The notes: a model not told the origin generated them from the sequence alone. Shown: positions 1 through 9,471, counted from the stretch's first letter. The stretch: DNA of 64,000 bases from Bacteroidales bacterium (GCA_017530365.1 JAFXMK010000007.1:1-64000), one strand, 5' to 3'. A program made the numbers and translations.

Positions 1-89
<89 letters not shown>

Positions 90-96
90 ATACGGA

Positions 97-128
97 AAAG
101 CCCTCCGCGAAAGCGCGAGGGCTTTTTT
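97..128 (+). terminator. Intrinsic terminator of the rRNA operon
   Basis: An AGCCCTC/GAGGGCT stem is extended by a CGC-GAAA-GCG tetraloop hairpin with one bulged C, and is followed by a run of six T. It lies just after the 5S gene. The convergent helicase gene ends at 160, so the hairpin may also serve that transcript, but the T-tract on the minus strand is shorter. Confidence 0.85.
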
Positions 129-132
129 AGTT

Positions 133-162
133 TTCAGTTGGAAGTTGTTCAGTTGGCAGTTA
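133..162. repeat. Imperfect 15-bp tandem duplication
   Basis: Two adjacent 15-base units, TTCAGTTGGAAGTTG and TTCAGTTGGCAGTTA, differ at two positions. The second unit contains the stop codon (TAA on the minus strand) of the helicase gene. It is probably a small slippage product with no evident function. Confidence 0.6.
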
Positions 163-1572
163 TTTAAAAAACTCTTCCTTGAAGTTGACAAAGTAAAGCT
201 TTTCTTGCGCTCTTGTCACCGCTGTGTATAGCCATCGCACATCTTCCTTCTCCAATTCTTCTTTCAAATTCAACGACGAGTCAATAAATACGTTCTTCCA
301 TTGACCCCCCTGCGTCTTGTGGCATGTTAAAGCGTATGCGAACTTCACCTGTAAGGCATTAAACCAAGGATTCTTCTTCATCTCCTTGTATCTTTCCTTT
401 CGGTTTGGGATGTCCATGTAATCTGCCTCAATGGATTGCCTCAAACGAGTGTTTTCGTCCTCTGAGAGGGAGGCGCTGTTGCTGTTCAAGGTGTCAAGCA
501 GTATTTTTACATCCAAATTCGGTGCGTCTGGATAGTCGGGAAAGCTTAACTCCACATCGGCAAATCGAAACCCATACAATTCCTCATATCTTGAGATCTT
601 TTGGATCTCCGCCATGTCGCCGTTGGCAATGAAGCTGATATCCTTGTTGCCATCTGCCCAATAATAATTGTTCTTCACAATCATCAGCTTGTCGCCTGTG
701 GCAATCTCCCCCTCAATGTTCAGAATCCTGTTTCGTACCGCCTGATTGAATAGATTGGCTCTTTTGTTCGACTTGCAGATGATGACCGAATCATGACTAT
801 TGTCGGCGTCAAAAGCCCGATACAACATCTCTTCGAAAGTCTCTGGGTCAATGCGTCCAACGTCATTAAAGGACAAATCGAAGATGGGTAACGAATAGAG
901 TGTTTTCTCTTCATTTAGTTCTTCCCTGAGATGGGTGGCATTGCTTAAAATGCCTGAAAGCAATGCTTGTCGTTTTACCTCGGTTAGCTCATACGTGGCA
1001 ATCGTCAGTGGAAATTGGCTTTGTAAGTAGTCGATGTCAAGCGCTGGACTTTCATCGTTGCCGACAGGAGGTAACTGTGCCGTATCGCCGATCAACAACA
1101 AGCGGCAATTCTCTCCGCTGAAGACATATTCCAACAGATCGTCAAGCAGACTCTTTGTGCCAAACTCTCGTTCTTCACCGATCATAGAGGCTTCGTCAAC
1201 AATAAACAGCGTGTTCGTGTGTTTGTTCTGGGCTCTAACGATTCTGATGCTTCCGTCAGGCAAGCTTGCTGCTTGATAGATTTTTTTGTGAATGGTGGAA
1301 GCATATCGTTGGGTGTAGTTGCCCAGTACTTTTGCGGCACGTCCAGTCGGTGCCATCAGCACATAATCCATCCCGATTTCAGGAAGCGTCCTCACCAAGG
1401 TAGTCACCAAAGTGGTCTTTCCCGTGCCGGCATAACCGCGTAGAATATAGGTGGGATGTTGTTTCTTGGATAATAGGAAGGCAGCAAGATGTCTTAAAAC
1501 AACGGCTTGCCCAGCCGTGGGTGTCAGGCCGAAGGAATTCAGCAACCACGAATTGAGTTCCTCTCTGTTCAT
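160..1572 (-). CDS. RecD-like SF1 DNA helicase (ATP-dependent)
   Basis: 470 residues. A Walker A motif, GYAGTGKTT, is at residues 46-54, followed by APTGRAA (motif Ia region) at 74-80. The Walker B motif IVDEASM is at about 124-130, with GDTAQLPPVG (motif III) further on. A C-terminal UvrD_C_2-type block (CHKTQGGQW, then YTAVTRAQEKLYF) closes the protein. This motif set defines the small RecD2/Dda-like superfamily 1B helicases common in Bacteroidota. It probably acts alone in DNA repair or replication restart, because no RecB or RecC partner is present. The gene is last in the exbB operon, 3 bases after tamL. Family assignment is firm; the physiological role is not known. Confidence 0.9.
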   Translation of the reverse strand: MNREELNSWLLNSFGLTPTAGQAVVLRHLAAFLLSKKQHPTYILRGYAGTGKTTLVTTLVRTLPEIGMDYVLMAPTGRAAKVLGNYTQRYASTIHKKIYQAASLPDGSIRIVRAQNKHTNTLFIVDEASMIGEEREFGTKSLLDDLLEYVFSGENCRLLLIGDTAQLPPVGNDESPALDIDYLQSQFPLTIATYELTEVKRQALLSGILSNATHLREELNEEKTLYSLPIFDLSFNDVGRIDPETFEEMLYRAFDADNSHDSVIICKSNKRANLFNQAVRNRILNIEGEIATGDKLMIVKNNYYWADGNKDISFIANGDMAEIQKISRYEELYGFRFADVELSFPDYPDAPNLDVKILLDTLNSNSASLSEDENTRLRQSIEADYMDIPNRKERYKEMKKNPWFNALQVKFAYALTCHKTQGGQWKNVFIDSSLNLKEELEKEDVRWLYTAVTRAQEKLYFVNFKEEFFK

Positions 1573-1575
1573 GGC

Positions 1576-3909
1576 TTAGAAAGGATATCCAATGTTCAAA
1601 ACGAAATTGAGGTCGTCTAGGCTCATGTCATTGAAATGCCAATGGCTACCAAAATCATCCAGATAAGGATAACGCATCGGAACGGCCATGTCAAGTCGTA
1701 TGATGACCATCTTGAGATCCATACGGACGCCTATACCGGCATCCATAGCTAGCTGGTTGTAAAAACTGTTGAAATGGAACTCGCCATTTGGCAACAATTC
1801 ATTGGCGTGGTAATTCCAGATGTTACCGGCGTCCACGAAAATTGCTCCGTTGAATGAACCGCGGATGGGGAATCTGAGTTCAGCGTTGAGTTCCAGTTGG
1901 ATGTCACCAATACGCTCGATGTTGCTGTATTCAGAAGTGGGTACGTAGGCTCCAGGACCTAGTTTTCGGTAATCCCAGCCGCGCATCCCCATGGAGCCGC
2001 CTGAGTAGAAGCTGCGTTCGAAAGGCATGTCGTAAGAGTTGCCGTATGGCAGCCCGAAGCCTAACAACTGTCGGCAAACGAACCATGTCTTTTCACCGAG
2101 ATTGTAGTATTGCCTAAAGTCAATATCAGCGCGAAGGAACTGCGCATAGCGAATGCCAAATAGTTCATGATGGTCGTCCTGCTCGTTGATCAGCCGAGTT
2201 CCATTGAAGAGAGAAACTAGGCCTCCGCTTGACTCAAGATTGCCCCTGATATAGATGTAATTGCTGTTCTTGTTATAACTCTGTGTGTTGTATATGACAG
2301 AATATCGGCCACCTAACACAAAATGGCTGGTGTATTGGTCTTTGATGCGCTGGTTTTGCTCCTGATCCAAAATTGCTTGGAACTCGGGGATGGGGTTGAC
2401 CTTAACGTAGTTGAGATAGAAAGGCGTAACAATGAATTGTAATCGGGGATTGGATTTCCAATCATAGCCGAACGATCCCATGGTCATGTAACGGGAATAG
2501 GCATATCGCACTTGGGCACTGCTTCCAAATGAAACCGTTGTCTTGGGCTGATAGTCAAGTGCAAAGGTTTTAAATGGAATAGGACTAAGGAACTTAGGAA
2601 TACTGAGACTGGAGTTGAAGATCAGTTCGCCTGTGTTGAAGACACTGGATTCATCATCGACACCACCAAGGTCGATGATCTCTTGAGCTTCCAATCCTCC
2701 TTTGACACTGACCGTAAGCACCTCTGCTCCTTTAAAAGTGTTTTTGTTTGTATAGGTGACACTGCCACTGATGCCTAAATCACCCCCTGAGTTGGTCGCT
2801 TCTGTCTGTAATTTAATGGAATGGGAATCGGAACGACGAAGAAGGATGTTGCAGTTGAGTAGGTTCAACGAGTCGTGTGATACATTTTCGAACTCAATGC
2901 TGGAGTTGGAGAACATCTTAAGGCTTGATAACGCACTGTAAGTCATCTCCACTTGTCGCTGTCGATAGGGCCTTCCTTCAAAAATTTGTATGACTTCAGT
3001 GAAAGTGCTTGGCCTGACACAAGGCTTCTCATGATAATACAAGTGAAGGGTGTTAGGAATATTCCTGGTTCCAGTCGAATAGGTGATAGTCGCCGAATCG
3101 GAAGGAGGAATGTTCGCCAACACGGGCATGTAGTTCGGATAAATGTTAATTTTGTTGATGGTAAAGCGTTTGTGTGGCTGATAAGTGTTGGTCTCACGAT
3201 CCATGACGTTGGCAATTTTCATGGTGATCTCCAGCGTATGGTTGTTATAGCTGCTGTCAACTTCGAAAGTGACATACTCCCGAGAGAAATAGTAATAACC
3301 CATATTGCGAAGGAAATCCGTAATCATGATGCGCTGTTCATCAAGGGTATAAGCGTTGTAGATGTCGTTGACCTTGGCGGGGAATCGATCCTCCAAACGC
3401 ATAACGGAACGTATCAGCGCTGTGTCTTCTATCTGATAGTTGATTTTGCTGATGCGATATGGTGTTGAAGGTTCAATGGTATAAGTTGCGTATGCCTTGT
3501 GGTTTTTGTATTTTACCGTATTGGTGACCTTTGAGTGGAAATAGCCTCTGTTGTCGAGATATTGTTCGATCTGCTTGGCTGAATGGTAGGCAGCATCCCG
3601 ATCGTAGTATTCTGGATGTCTTGAAAGATACTTGTTTACCCAATTCCAGAATTTGCTATTTGTCTTGTTTTCGGTAACATAATAAAGCCAAGTGGGGAAT
3701 CTGGTCGGGAAACTGACCTTGTGCGTTTTTTGTGTGATGTATGGAGTGATGTCTGATTTTTTAAACTCGACCTTCTTCCCTTTGATGACTACCTTGTTTT
3801 CATGAAGGAAGTGCTTGCCTTCTGGCACATGCCGTTGAATGCGGCATGATGACAGCAGCAAAACCGTGAAGCATAAAAGGATAATATGAAGGACTCGTTT
3901 TGTCATCAT
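1576..3909 (-). CDS. tamL: Omp85-family outer-membrane lipoprotein TamL
   Basis: 777 residues. An N-terminal signal sequence ends in an LLSSC lipobox (Cys22), followed by the VPEGKHFLHENKV segment typical of TamL. POTRA-like repeats occupy roughly residues 40-340. A long beta-barrel follows to the C-terminal residues LNIGYPF, ending in Phe as Omp85 barrels do. TamL is the lipidated Bacteroidota counterpart of TamA and takes part in outer-membrane assembly. The barrel signature GSMGMRGWDYRKLG (VRGF/Y-like motif) is present. The ATG overlaps the folC stop (ATGA), so translation is coupled; a second in-frame ATG lies 3 bases on. No tamB gene is next to it. Confidence 0.88.
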   Translation of the reverse strand: MMTKRVLHIILLCFTVLLLSSCRIQRHVPEGKHFLHENKVVIKGKKVEFKKSDITPYITQKTHKVSFPTRFPTWLYYVTENKTNSKFWNWVNKYLSRHPEYYDRDAAYHSAKQIEQYLDNRGYFHSKVTNTVKYKNHKAYATYTIEPSTPYRISKINYQIEDTALIRSVMRLEDRFPAKVNDIYNAYTLDEQRIMITDFLRNMGYYYFSREYVTFEVDSSYNNHTLEITMKIANVMDRETNTYQPHKRFTINKINIYPNYMPVLANIPPSDSATITYSTGTRNIPNTLHLYYHEKPCVRPSTFTEVIQIFEGRPYRQRQVEMTYSALSSLKMFSNSSIEFENVSHDSLNLLNCNILLRRSDSHSIKLQTEATNSGGDLGISGSVTYTNKNTFKGAEVLTVSVKGGLEAQEIIDLGGVDDESSVFNTGELIFNSSLSIPKFLSPIPFKTFALDYQPKTTVSFGSSAQVRYAYSRYMTMGSFGYDWKSNPRLQFIVTPFYLNYVKVNPIPEFQAILDQEQNQRIKDQYTSHFVLGGRYSVIYNTQSYNKNSNYIYIRGNLESSGGLVSLFNGTRLINEQDDHHELFGIRYAQFLRADIDFRQYYNLGEKTWFVCRQLLGFGLPYGNSYDMPFERSFYSGGSMGMRGWDYRKLGPGAYVPTSEYSNIERIGDIQLELNAELRFPIRGSFNGAIFVDAGNIWNYHANELLPNGEFHFNSFYNQLAMDAGIGVRMDLKMVIIRLDMAVPMRYPYLDDFGSHWHFNDMSLDDLNFVLNIGYPF

Positions 3910-5192
3910 ACAACTTCTGCAACAATGAAATTCGAACCGCCAACAAAAACGACATCGTCAATATCGGCAGCATTGATGGCCGACTGATAGGCATCTCGCA
4001 CTGAATCATATACCTTGCCTCTTAAACCGAGCTCGAAAGCCTTTCCTGCCAGTATGGAGGCATCAAGGCCACGAGGGATGTCAGCCTTGCAAAAATAGTA
4101 TTCGCAATGATGTGGCAACAGTTGCAAGACATGGTCTATGTCTTTGTCGTTGACCATGCCAAGGATGAAATGCAATTTATTGTAAGACATCTCTGCCAAT
4201 TGGCTGATCACCTCGCGGATGCCGTCAACGTTGTGTCCAGTATCGGCGATGGTCAATGGATCGTGATTCAGTATTTGCCAGCGTCCCATCAGGTGGGTGT
4301 TCCTGATGACGTTGGCAATGCCATCGCGCAAGTGGTCATCGGAAAGCTGGAATTTGTCGCGTAGCAGATCGGCGGCACACATCACGGTCGCCAGGTTTTT
4401 CTTCTGGTAATTGCCCATCAAAGGTATCTCGCAGGCTTCTAAATATAGGTCGTTGTTTTTCCAGATGTCGTATTCTTGCTTGTCCATTGACTCGATGTGA
4501 ATCTTGTCACAATCGAAGATCTGGTCGGCAAAGTAGATGGGACTATGGCATTCGGCGGCCTTGTCCTCAAACACCTTGTGAGTTTCTGCTTGGGTTTCGC
4601 CGATCACAACCGGTATGTTATTCTTGATGATGCCCGCCTTTTCGCCAGCGATCTTTTCCAAAGTATCGCCCAAAAACTGCACATGGTCAAGCCCGATGTT
4701 GGTGATGATGCTGAGCTCTGGGGTGATGAGATTAGTGGAATCCAATCTTCCTCCCATGCCCACCTCCACAATGGCGATATCGACTTGTTCTTGTGAGAAG
4801 TAGTCGAAAGCCATGCCTACGGTCATCTCGAAGAAGGAGAGTCCCATGCTCTCGAATTCATTTTGATGCTTCTCAATGAATTTCACCACTTTGTCTTGAG
4901 GAATCATTTCTCCGTTGATACGGATGCGCTCCCTGAAATCGCGGAGATGGGGTGAAGTATAGAGACCTGTCTTATATCCCGCTTCTTGGAAGATAGAAGC
5001 GAGCATGTGTGAAGTGGATCCTTTGCCGTTGGTGCCGGCCACATGCACGGATTTGAAATTGTGCTGCGGATTGCCCAACAGGTTAAGCAATGCTATGGTG
5101 TTGTTAAGGTCAGCTTTATATGCGGCGCTTCCGATGCGTTGGTACATCGGAAGTTGTTTATACATCCATTCGAGAGTATCAGTATAATTCAT
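3906..5192 (-). CDS. folC: Bifunctional dihydrofolate/folylpolyglutamate synthase
   Basis: 428 residues, the normal length for FolC. The Mur-ligase-type P-loop GTNGKGSTS is at about residues 53-61. TSPHLRDFRERIRING follows (substrate and Omega loop region), then EVGMGGRLDSTN, GLDHVQFLG and the C-terminal TGHNVDGI motif. The enzyme adds glutamate to dihydropteroate and to folates in the cytosol. The gene lies 6 bases after tonB and overlaps tamL by 4 bases, so a metabolic enzyme is embedded in an envelope operon. Assignment is secure from the motif order. Confidence 0.95.
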   Translation of the reverse strand: MNYTDTLEWMYKQLPMYQRIGSAAYKADLNNTIALLNLLGNPQHNFKSVHVAGTNGKGSTSHMLASIFQEAGYKTGLYTSPHLRDFRERIRINGEMIPQDKVVKFIEKHQNEFESMGLSFFEMTVGMAFDYFSQEQVDIAIVEVGMGGRLDSTNLITPELSIITNIGLDHVQFLGDTLEKIAGEKAGIIKNNIPVVIGETQAETHKVFEDKAAECHSPIYFADQIFDCDKIHIESMDKQEYDIWKNNDLYLEACEIPLMGNYQKKNLATVMCAADLLRDKFQLSDDHLRDGIANVIRNTHLMGRWQILNHDPLTIADTGHNVDGIREVISQLAEMSYNKLHFILGMVNDKDIDHVLQLLPHHCEYYFCKADIPRGLDASILAGKAFELGLRGKVYDSVRDAYQSAINAADIDDVVFVGGSNFIVAEVV

Positions 5193-5198
5193 AGGCGG

Positions 5199-5993
5199 TT
5201 ATTGGTTTTGAACGAAGGTATAGGTGATGGTGCCTTTTTGCTCTTCAGGTGCGGTAGGGTCGGGAGTGAACTTGGAGCGTCGAGCTGCTTCCATGGCAGT
5301 TCTGCGCATCTCGCTATTTGTGATGTCGGTGCCTTTGGCGATGCCGGTCCTGACAACATTGCCGTCGCGATCCACCCAGATCTCTACCACGATATGGCCT
5401 TCTTCAGGAAAATCTTTAGGTGGTCTCTGAAGCGTCTTGGCGCCACGGCCTCCCAGATCGTAACCTGGACCGTTGCCCTTGCCACCTTGTCCGTCGTATT
5501 TCTTCACGCCAGCCAACCCATTGGGATTGCCTTGGTCGCCTGGCTGGCCTGTGATGCCTTCAGAACCTCCTTCTTGTGCTTTGTCTTTGCCTTTGAACAA
5601 AGCCTTCGGGTTGACAGTTTGTTGCGGCGTTGGATCAGGCTCCTCGGGTTTTTCCTTTGGCTTTATCTGGGGTTCTTCCTTGGTCTCTTTCTCCTTTTGG
5701 GTCTTGATGGCAGGAACTTCTTCCGAATCCTGCGTCACGATCTCTTCCTTGCTTTTCGAGGTCTCTTCTTCGTGTGGTTTGGGTGGAGTAGATTGTTCGG
5801 GAATGGCAGGCTGTTCGGGCTGTATCAGTCCCATGCCTTGGTTGTACATGCCAAGATCGACCTCCACGCCTTCTTCACCTGGTAGCGGCAGTGGCGTGCG
5901 GAAAGCCATCAGGAAGAGCACCAGCAGGATCAAGGCATGAACCAGCAGGGTTCCGACAACGGCGATGGTTTTATCTTTCTTGGGGTTGCTCAT
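5199..5993 (-). CDS. tonB: TonB-family energy transducer
   Basis: 264 residues. One N-terminal membrane helix is at about residues 10-28. A Pro/Glu/Lys-rich periplasmic spacer (roughly 55-125) and a Gly-rich stretch follow. The C-terminal TonB domain runs from about 190 to the end (FPEEGHIVVEIWVDRDG, with a conserved-type AMEAARRSKFTP segment). It carries inner-membrane energy to TonB-dependent outer-membrane receptors. It overlaps exbD by 4 bases and follows exbB-exbD, the expected partners. Compared with short TonB proteins, the spacer is unusually rich in Gly just before the folded domain. Confidence 0.9.
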   Translation of the reverse strand: MSNPKKDKTIAVVGTLLVHALILLVLFLMAFRTPLPLPGEEGVEVDLGMYNQGMGLIQPEQPAIPEQSTPPKPHEEETSKSKEEIVTQDSEEVPAIKTQKEKETKEEPQIKPKEKPEEPDPTPQQTVNPKALFKGKDKAQEGGSEGITGQPGDQGNPNGLAGVKKYDGQGGKGNGPGYDLGGRGAKTLQRPPKDFPEEGHIVVEIWVDRDGNVVRTGIAKGTDITNSEMRRTAMEAARRSKFTPDPTAPEEQKGTITYTFVQNQ

Positions 5994-6403
5994 TTCTTTG
6001 GCGAGGTGGCTAAAATGACCTTGTGGTTTTGTTGGGTGGCATTATTGATGTCATTGACGGCATCAATTACATTGACGACGTATTGAACGGGAACCGACTT
6101 ATCGGAGCGGAGCACTACCGTGGCATCACTCTGTCCATCGATCTTAGCACTGAGGATTCCAGGAAGCTCTTCATCTGCGACGGGTGTTTCGTCCACATAG
6201 TATTGGAACAGGTCGTTGATATAAACGGTGACGGTTTGCTTTGCCATGGTTTTGCTGCTGCTTGAAGGCAACAGCAATTTGATGGCATTCGGGGCCACCA
6301 GTGTCGAAGTCAGCATAAAGAAGATCAACAGCAGGAACACCAAGTCTGACATGGACGAGGAGTTGAAGCTGACACCGATCTTGTTTCTTGTCTTGATTGC
6401 CAT
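5990..6403 (-). CDS. exbD: ExbD/TolR-type proton-channel subunit
   Basis: 137 residues. A single N-terminal membrane helix carries the family's proton-carrying Asp (SSMSDLVFLLLIFFML, Asp20). A small periplasmic domain with an LRSDKSVPVQYVV segment follows. ExbD works with ExbB to energise TonB. It starts 21 bases after exbB and overlaps tonB by 4 bases. The assignment could equally be written TolR; the adjacent TonB favours ExbD. Confidence 0.92.
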   Translation of the reverse strand: MAIKTRNKIGVSFNSSSMSDLVFLLLIFFMLTSTLVAPNAIKLLLPSSSSKTMAKQTVTVYINDLFQYYVDETPVADEELPGILSAKIDGQSDATVVLRSDKSVPVQYVVNVIDAVNDINNATQQNHKVILATSPKK

Positions 6404-6424
6404 AGCTATCAGTTTTAGGGGAGA

Positions 6425-7060
6425 TTATGCGGGCTCGTTGAGGACATCCATGAACTCGGTTGCCTTGGCTTCAAGCAGGTTGACGACGTCTTGGATTCGT
6501 GCAACGATGATGGTGTAGAATACGTAGGCAATGATACCGACAATCAAACCTCCCACTGTGGTGACCATAGCTTCGTAAATACCTGATGAAAGCAGCTCAA
6601 TGTCAATGTTATTGCCAGCCATTGACATGTTGTAGAATGCGCGGATCATGCCTGTCACTGTACCCAAAAAACCAATCATCGGGGAAGCACTGGCGATCAT
6701 GGAAAGCAGAGTGACACCTTTTTCTAGCTTGCCAACTTCTACGTTGCCCACATTCTCGATGGTGGTGTTAATGTCGCTGAGGGGACGGCCAATGCGGGTC
6801 AGACCTTTCTCAATCATGCGAGCAATGGGGGAGTCGCTGCCATGGCAAAGTGCAGTGGCACTCTCTATCTTGCCTTCTTTCATGTACTCGCGGATGCGTT
6901 CCATGAAACTCTTATCGATTTTAGTGGCACGTTTCACCACGATGAAACGCTCAATGAAAATGTAAACTGCAATGATGGAAAGGACGGCCAGTACGACCAT
7001 GATCCAACCTCCTTTCATGGCGAGGTCGAGGATGGAAAGTTTGATTTCTGTTGCTTCCAT
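6425..7060 (-). CDS. exbB: MotA/TolQ/ExbB proton-channel protein
   Basis: 211 residues with three predicted membrane helices: about 18-36, a pair near 120-140 and another near 165-190. The signature segment ASASPMIGFLGTVTGMI precedes the second helix and a TTVGGLIVGIIAY block forms the third. It is the proton-conducting subunit for ExbD and TonB. It is the first gene of the operon and has a clear TATCTTTG promoter element 43 bases upstream of its ATG. Confidence 0.93.
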   Translation of the reverse strand: MEATEIKLSILDLAMKGGWIMVVLAVLSIIAVYIFIERFIVVKRATKIDKSFMERIREYMKEGKIESATALCHGSDSPIARMIEKGLTRIGRPLSDINTTIENVGNVEVGKLEKGVTLLSMIASASPMIGFLGTVTGMIRAFYNMSMAGNNIDIELLSSGIYEAMVTTVGGLIVGIIAYVFYTIIVARIQDVVNLLEAKATEFMDVLNEPA

Positions 7061-7102
7061 ATAAAATTCAATATTTCTAGATTCAATGATTCAAAGATTC
7101 TA

Positions 7103-7110
7103 CAAAGATA
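7103..7110 (-). promoter_or_regulatory. Promoter -7 element for the exbB operon
   Basis: On the minus strand this reads TATCTTTG, matching the Bacteroidota -7 consensus TAnnTTTG. A TTG that could serve as the -33 element lies at 7133-7135, 22 bases upstream. That TTG lies inside the 3' end of anmK, so transcription of anmK runs over the promoter. Confidence 0.7.
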
Positions 7111-7126
7111 GTGAAAATAACATAAA

Positions 7127-8197
7127 TTATACCAACTTTATTGCTTTTGGATACCAAATGTGGCCGCTGCAGCTGTTGGAAGGAGCACCGGTTACAGAAC
7201 ATAGCACGTTAGTCTGACCTTCCAGTTTCAGCAGTCCGAGGAAGGCAAAGATAAGCGCTTCCTTGTAGTCAACAGTTTGGTTATCAGGAACAACAACAAG
7301 ATGTTTCGTATAATGCTGTATCCGCTCGATGAGGTAGGCGTTGTGTGCACCTCCGCCTGTGACAAGCATTTTGCCTTGTGGGAGTGATACCGTGGCTCGT
7401 CCAATTTGCATGGCAATGTGTTCTGCAAAAGTAGCCATGGCGTCATTGGTTGCATGTAAACCAAGTCGTTGTTTCTGATAACTCTCAAAAAATTCTCTTC
7501 CTAGGGACTTCGGTGGTTTTTGGCAATAGAACTCGTGGTTATTCAACGAGCTCAGTAATTCTTCTTTGATCTTGCCGCTCCTTGCCAGCATACCGTCTTT
7601 GTCATAGTCGAAGCCTTCGCGTTGAGCAAGCCAGTTGAGGGCTTGGTTGGCGATGCAGATATCGTAGGCAATACGGCGTCCATCCAGATCATAGGATAAG
7701 TTGGCAATGCCGCCTATGTTGAGACAAATGTCATAGTCTCCAAAAAGCAATTTGTCTCCTATGGGCACCAAAGGTGCTCCTTGTCCGCCCTTAATGACAT
7801 CTTCGGTACGGAAATCGTTAATGGTTAGGAATCCACAGTTGTCAGCAATGGCCTGTCCGTTGCCAATCTGCAAAGTGTATCTTTTTTCAGGCTGATGGAA
7901 GATGGTGTGTCCGTGAGAGGCTATAAAGTCTGGCTTTGCGTTATGCTTCTTTGCGAAATCGGCGACACATTTCCCGAGAAAAGAGCCGTATTCAAAGTCA
8001 AGTGGTCTCAGATCCTCAGGGTTCGAAAGAAATGCCTTGGCAAGTCTTTCGCTCCATGTCGTTGGATAGGGCATGGTTTTCGCTTCAAGGATGGCATAGC
8101 TGTAACGGCCTTCGTCACTGTTAAAACGAACCAGTGCGAGGTCAAGGCCGTCAAGTGAACTGCCTGACATGAGTCCTATGGCCAACTGCTCTTTCAT
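7127..8197 (-). CDS. anmK: Anhydro-N-acetylmuramic acid kinase
   Basis: 356 residues from the ATG at 8197. The N-terminal motif GLMSGSSLDGLDLAL is the family signature (GxMSGTSxDG type). ASHGHTIFHQPE, LNIGGIANLSY and LVTGGGAHNAYL follow, all characteristic of AnmK. The enzyme cleaves the 1,6-anhydro ring and phosphorylates anhydroMurNAc during cell-wall recycling. The frame extends 41 codons further upstream, but that part lies inside murF and has no family resemblance. The chosen start overlaps the murF stop as ATGA. So a wall-synthesis gene and a wall-recycling gene are translationally coupled. Confidence 0.93.
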   Translation of the reverse strand: MKEQLAIGLMSGSSLDGLDLALVRFNSDEGRYSYAILEAKTMPYPTTWSERLAKAFLSNPEDLRPLDFEYGSFLGKCVADFAKKHNAKPDFIASHGHTIFHQPEKRYTLQIGNGQAIADNCGFLTINDFRTEDVIKGGQGAPLVPIGDKLLFGDYDICLNIGGIANLSYDLDGRRIAYDICIANQALNWLAQREGFDYDKDGMLARSGKIKEELLSSLNNHEFYCQKPPKSLGREFFESYQKQRLGLHATNDAMATFAEHIAMQIGRATVSLPQGKMLVTGGGAHNAYLIERIQHYTKHLVVVPDNQTVDYKEALIFAFLGLLKLEGQTNVLCSVTGAPSNSCSGHIWYPKAIKLV

Positions 8198-9471
8198 TGA
8201 ATCAGAGGAAGAACCTTTTCGAGATGGATGCTGTGTGAGCCTTTTACGAGGATAGTGTGGTGTTCGATGGGAGATTTTTCGAGATAAGCAATGAGGTCTT
8301 CGACTTTTGGAAAACAGCAATATTCCGGATTGCTGTTGTATTTGCAGAAGCAGTTGCCGACAAGAAAAGCCTTGTGAAATCCCGATGCGGCAAGCAAGTT
8401 GAGGATAGCTTTGTGCTCTTGTTCCGAAGCATCTCCTAATTCGCGCATATCGCCCAGGATAAGCAGGGGGTTGTCTCCACAGATGTTCTTAAAATTGCCG
8501 ACGGAGGCGTTCATGCTGGTCGGATTGGCATTGTAGGCATCCATGATAATGCGGTTTTTGCCTTCGATAACTTGTGACCGGCTATTGGTGGGTTGATATT
8601 GCTCCAATGCATGTCGGATGTCTTCTCCGTCAACGCTGAAGAAATTGCCAACAGCTATGGCGGCAGATACATTTTCAAGGTTATAGGCGCCCACTAACCT
8701 TGTTTGGATATCGCCCAACCGTTCTGCCGTGACAGATAGATAGGGGTCGCTTGCTTTGAGTTTAACGTTGCAGGCTGCTTCGACGCCACTCCCGTAACTG
8801 TAAAACTGCAGGTCGCCAATCAGGCTCATGAGCAATTCGTTGTCACTGTTGACAAAAGCTGTTTTATGATGGCTTCTCAGATAGTCGTAAAGTTCCTTTT
8901 TGGTATTGATGACACCTTCGAAGCTGCCGAAGCCTTCCAGATGGGCTCTGCCGATGTTTGTGATTATACCATAATCGGGACATGCGATGTTAACTAGGGT
9001 CTTGATTTCACCTGGGTGGTTGGCGCCCATTTCTACTACGGCGATTTCTGTTTCAGGGGTGATGCTGAGCAGGGTGAGGGGCACACCAATATGGTTGTTA
9101 AAGTTGCCTTGGGTGTAGGTAACGCGGTATTTTTGACTGAGGACAGTGGAGACCAGTTCTTTCGTGGTGGTTTTGCCATTGGTTCCAGTGATGCCGATTA
9201 CGGTAAGGTCTTTGAGCTTCTGACGATGTTGAAGAGCAAGGTCTTGGAGGGCCTTGAGACTGTCCTCCACTTTTAGGAGACGCGGATGATCTGGAAGGCT
9301 TTGCCGGTCAGCAACTACAAGACTGGCGATGCCTTTCTCTGCCACTTCGAGAGCATAGTCGTTGCCGTCGAAACGTTCGCCTTTTAACGCAAAGAACACT
9401 GCGTCGGGTTCGATGTTCCTGCTGTCGGTGCTTACTTTAAAGGCTTTGCGAAAATAGTCGTAAATGGACAT
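8194..9471 (-). CDS. murF: UDP-N-acetylmuramoyl-tripeptide--D-alanyl-D-alanine ligase
   Basis: 425 residues from the ATG at 9471. Motifs in order: STDSRNIEPDAVFFALKG (N-terminal MurF fold), the P-loop GITGTNGKTTTKELV, VVEMGANHPGEIK, TNIGRAHLEGFGS, and the C-terminal AYNANPTSMNAS and LGDMRELG. It adds D-Ala-D-Ala to the UDP-MurNAc tripeptide. An upstream ATG at 9513 is in frame but lies within a terminator hairpin (9485-9524), so 9471 is the better start. The neighbouring gldJ matches the gldJ-murF gene order I recall from Flavobacterium. Confidence 0.94.
   Translation of the reverse strand: MSIYDYFRKAFKVSTDSRNIEPDAVFFALKGERFDGNDYALEVAEKGIASLVVADRQSLPDHPRLLKVEDSLKALQDLALQHRQKLKDLTVIGITGTNGKTTTKELVSTVLSQKYRVTYTQGNFNNHIGVPLTLLSITPETEIAVVEMGANHPGEIKTLVNIACPDYGIITNIGRAHLEGFGSFEGVINTKKELYDYLRSHHKTAFVNSDNELLMSLIGDLQFYSYGSGVEAACNVKLKASDPYLSVTAERLGDIQTRLVGAYNLENVSAAIAVGNFFSVDGEDIRHALEQYQPTNSRSQVIEGKNRIIMDAYNANPTSMNASVGNFKNICGDNPLLILGDMRELGDASEQEHKAILNLLAASGFHKAFLVGNCFCKYNSNPEYCCFPKVEDLIAYLEKSPIEHHTILVKGSHSIHLEKVLPLIQ

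Noticed and set aside
5043-5885. Open frame of 280 codons on the plus strand opposite folC and tonB
   Set aside because: It mirrors the Pro/Glu/Lys-rich tonB frame and gives a Phe/Leu-rich translation without any motif. It is a shadow of the two minus-strand genes.
8198-8320. Longer N-terminus for AnmK
   Set aside because: The extra 41 codons overlap murF and are basic, low-complexity residues. The family signature starts a few residues after the ATG at 8197.
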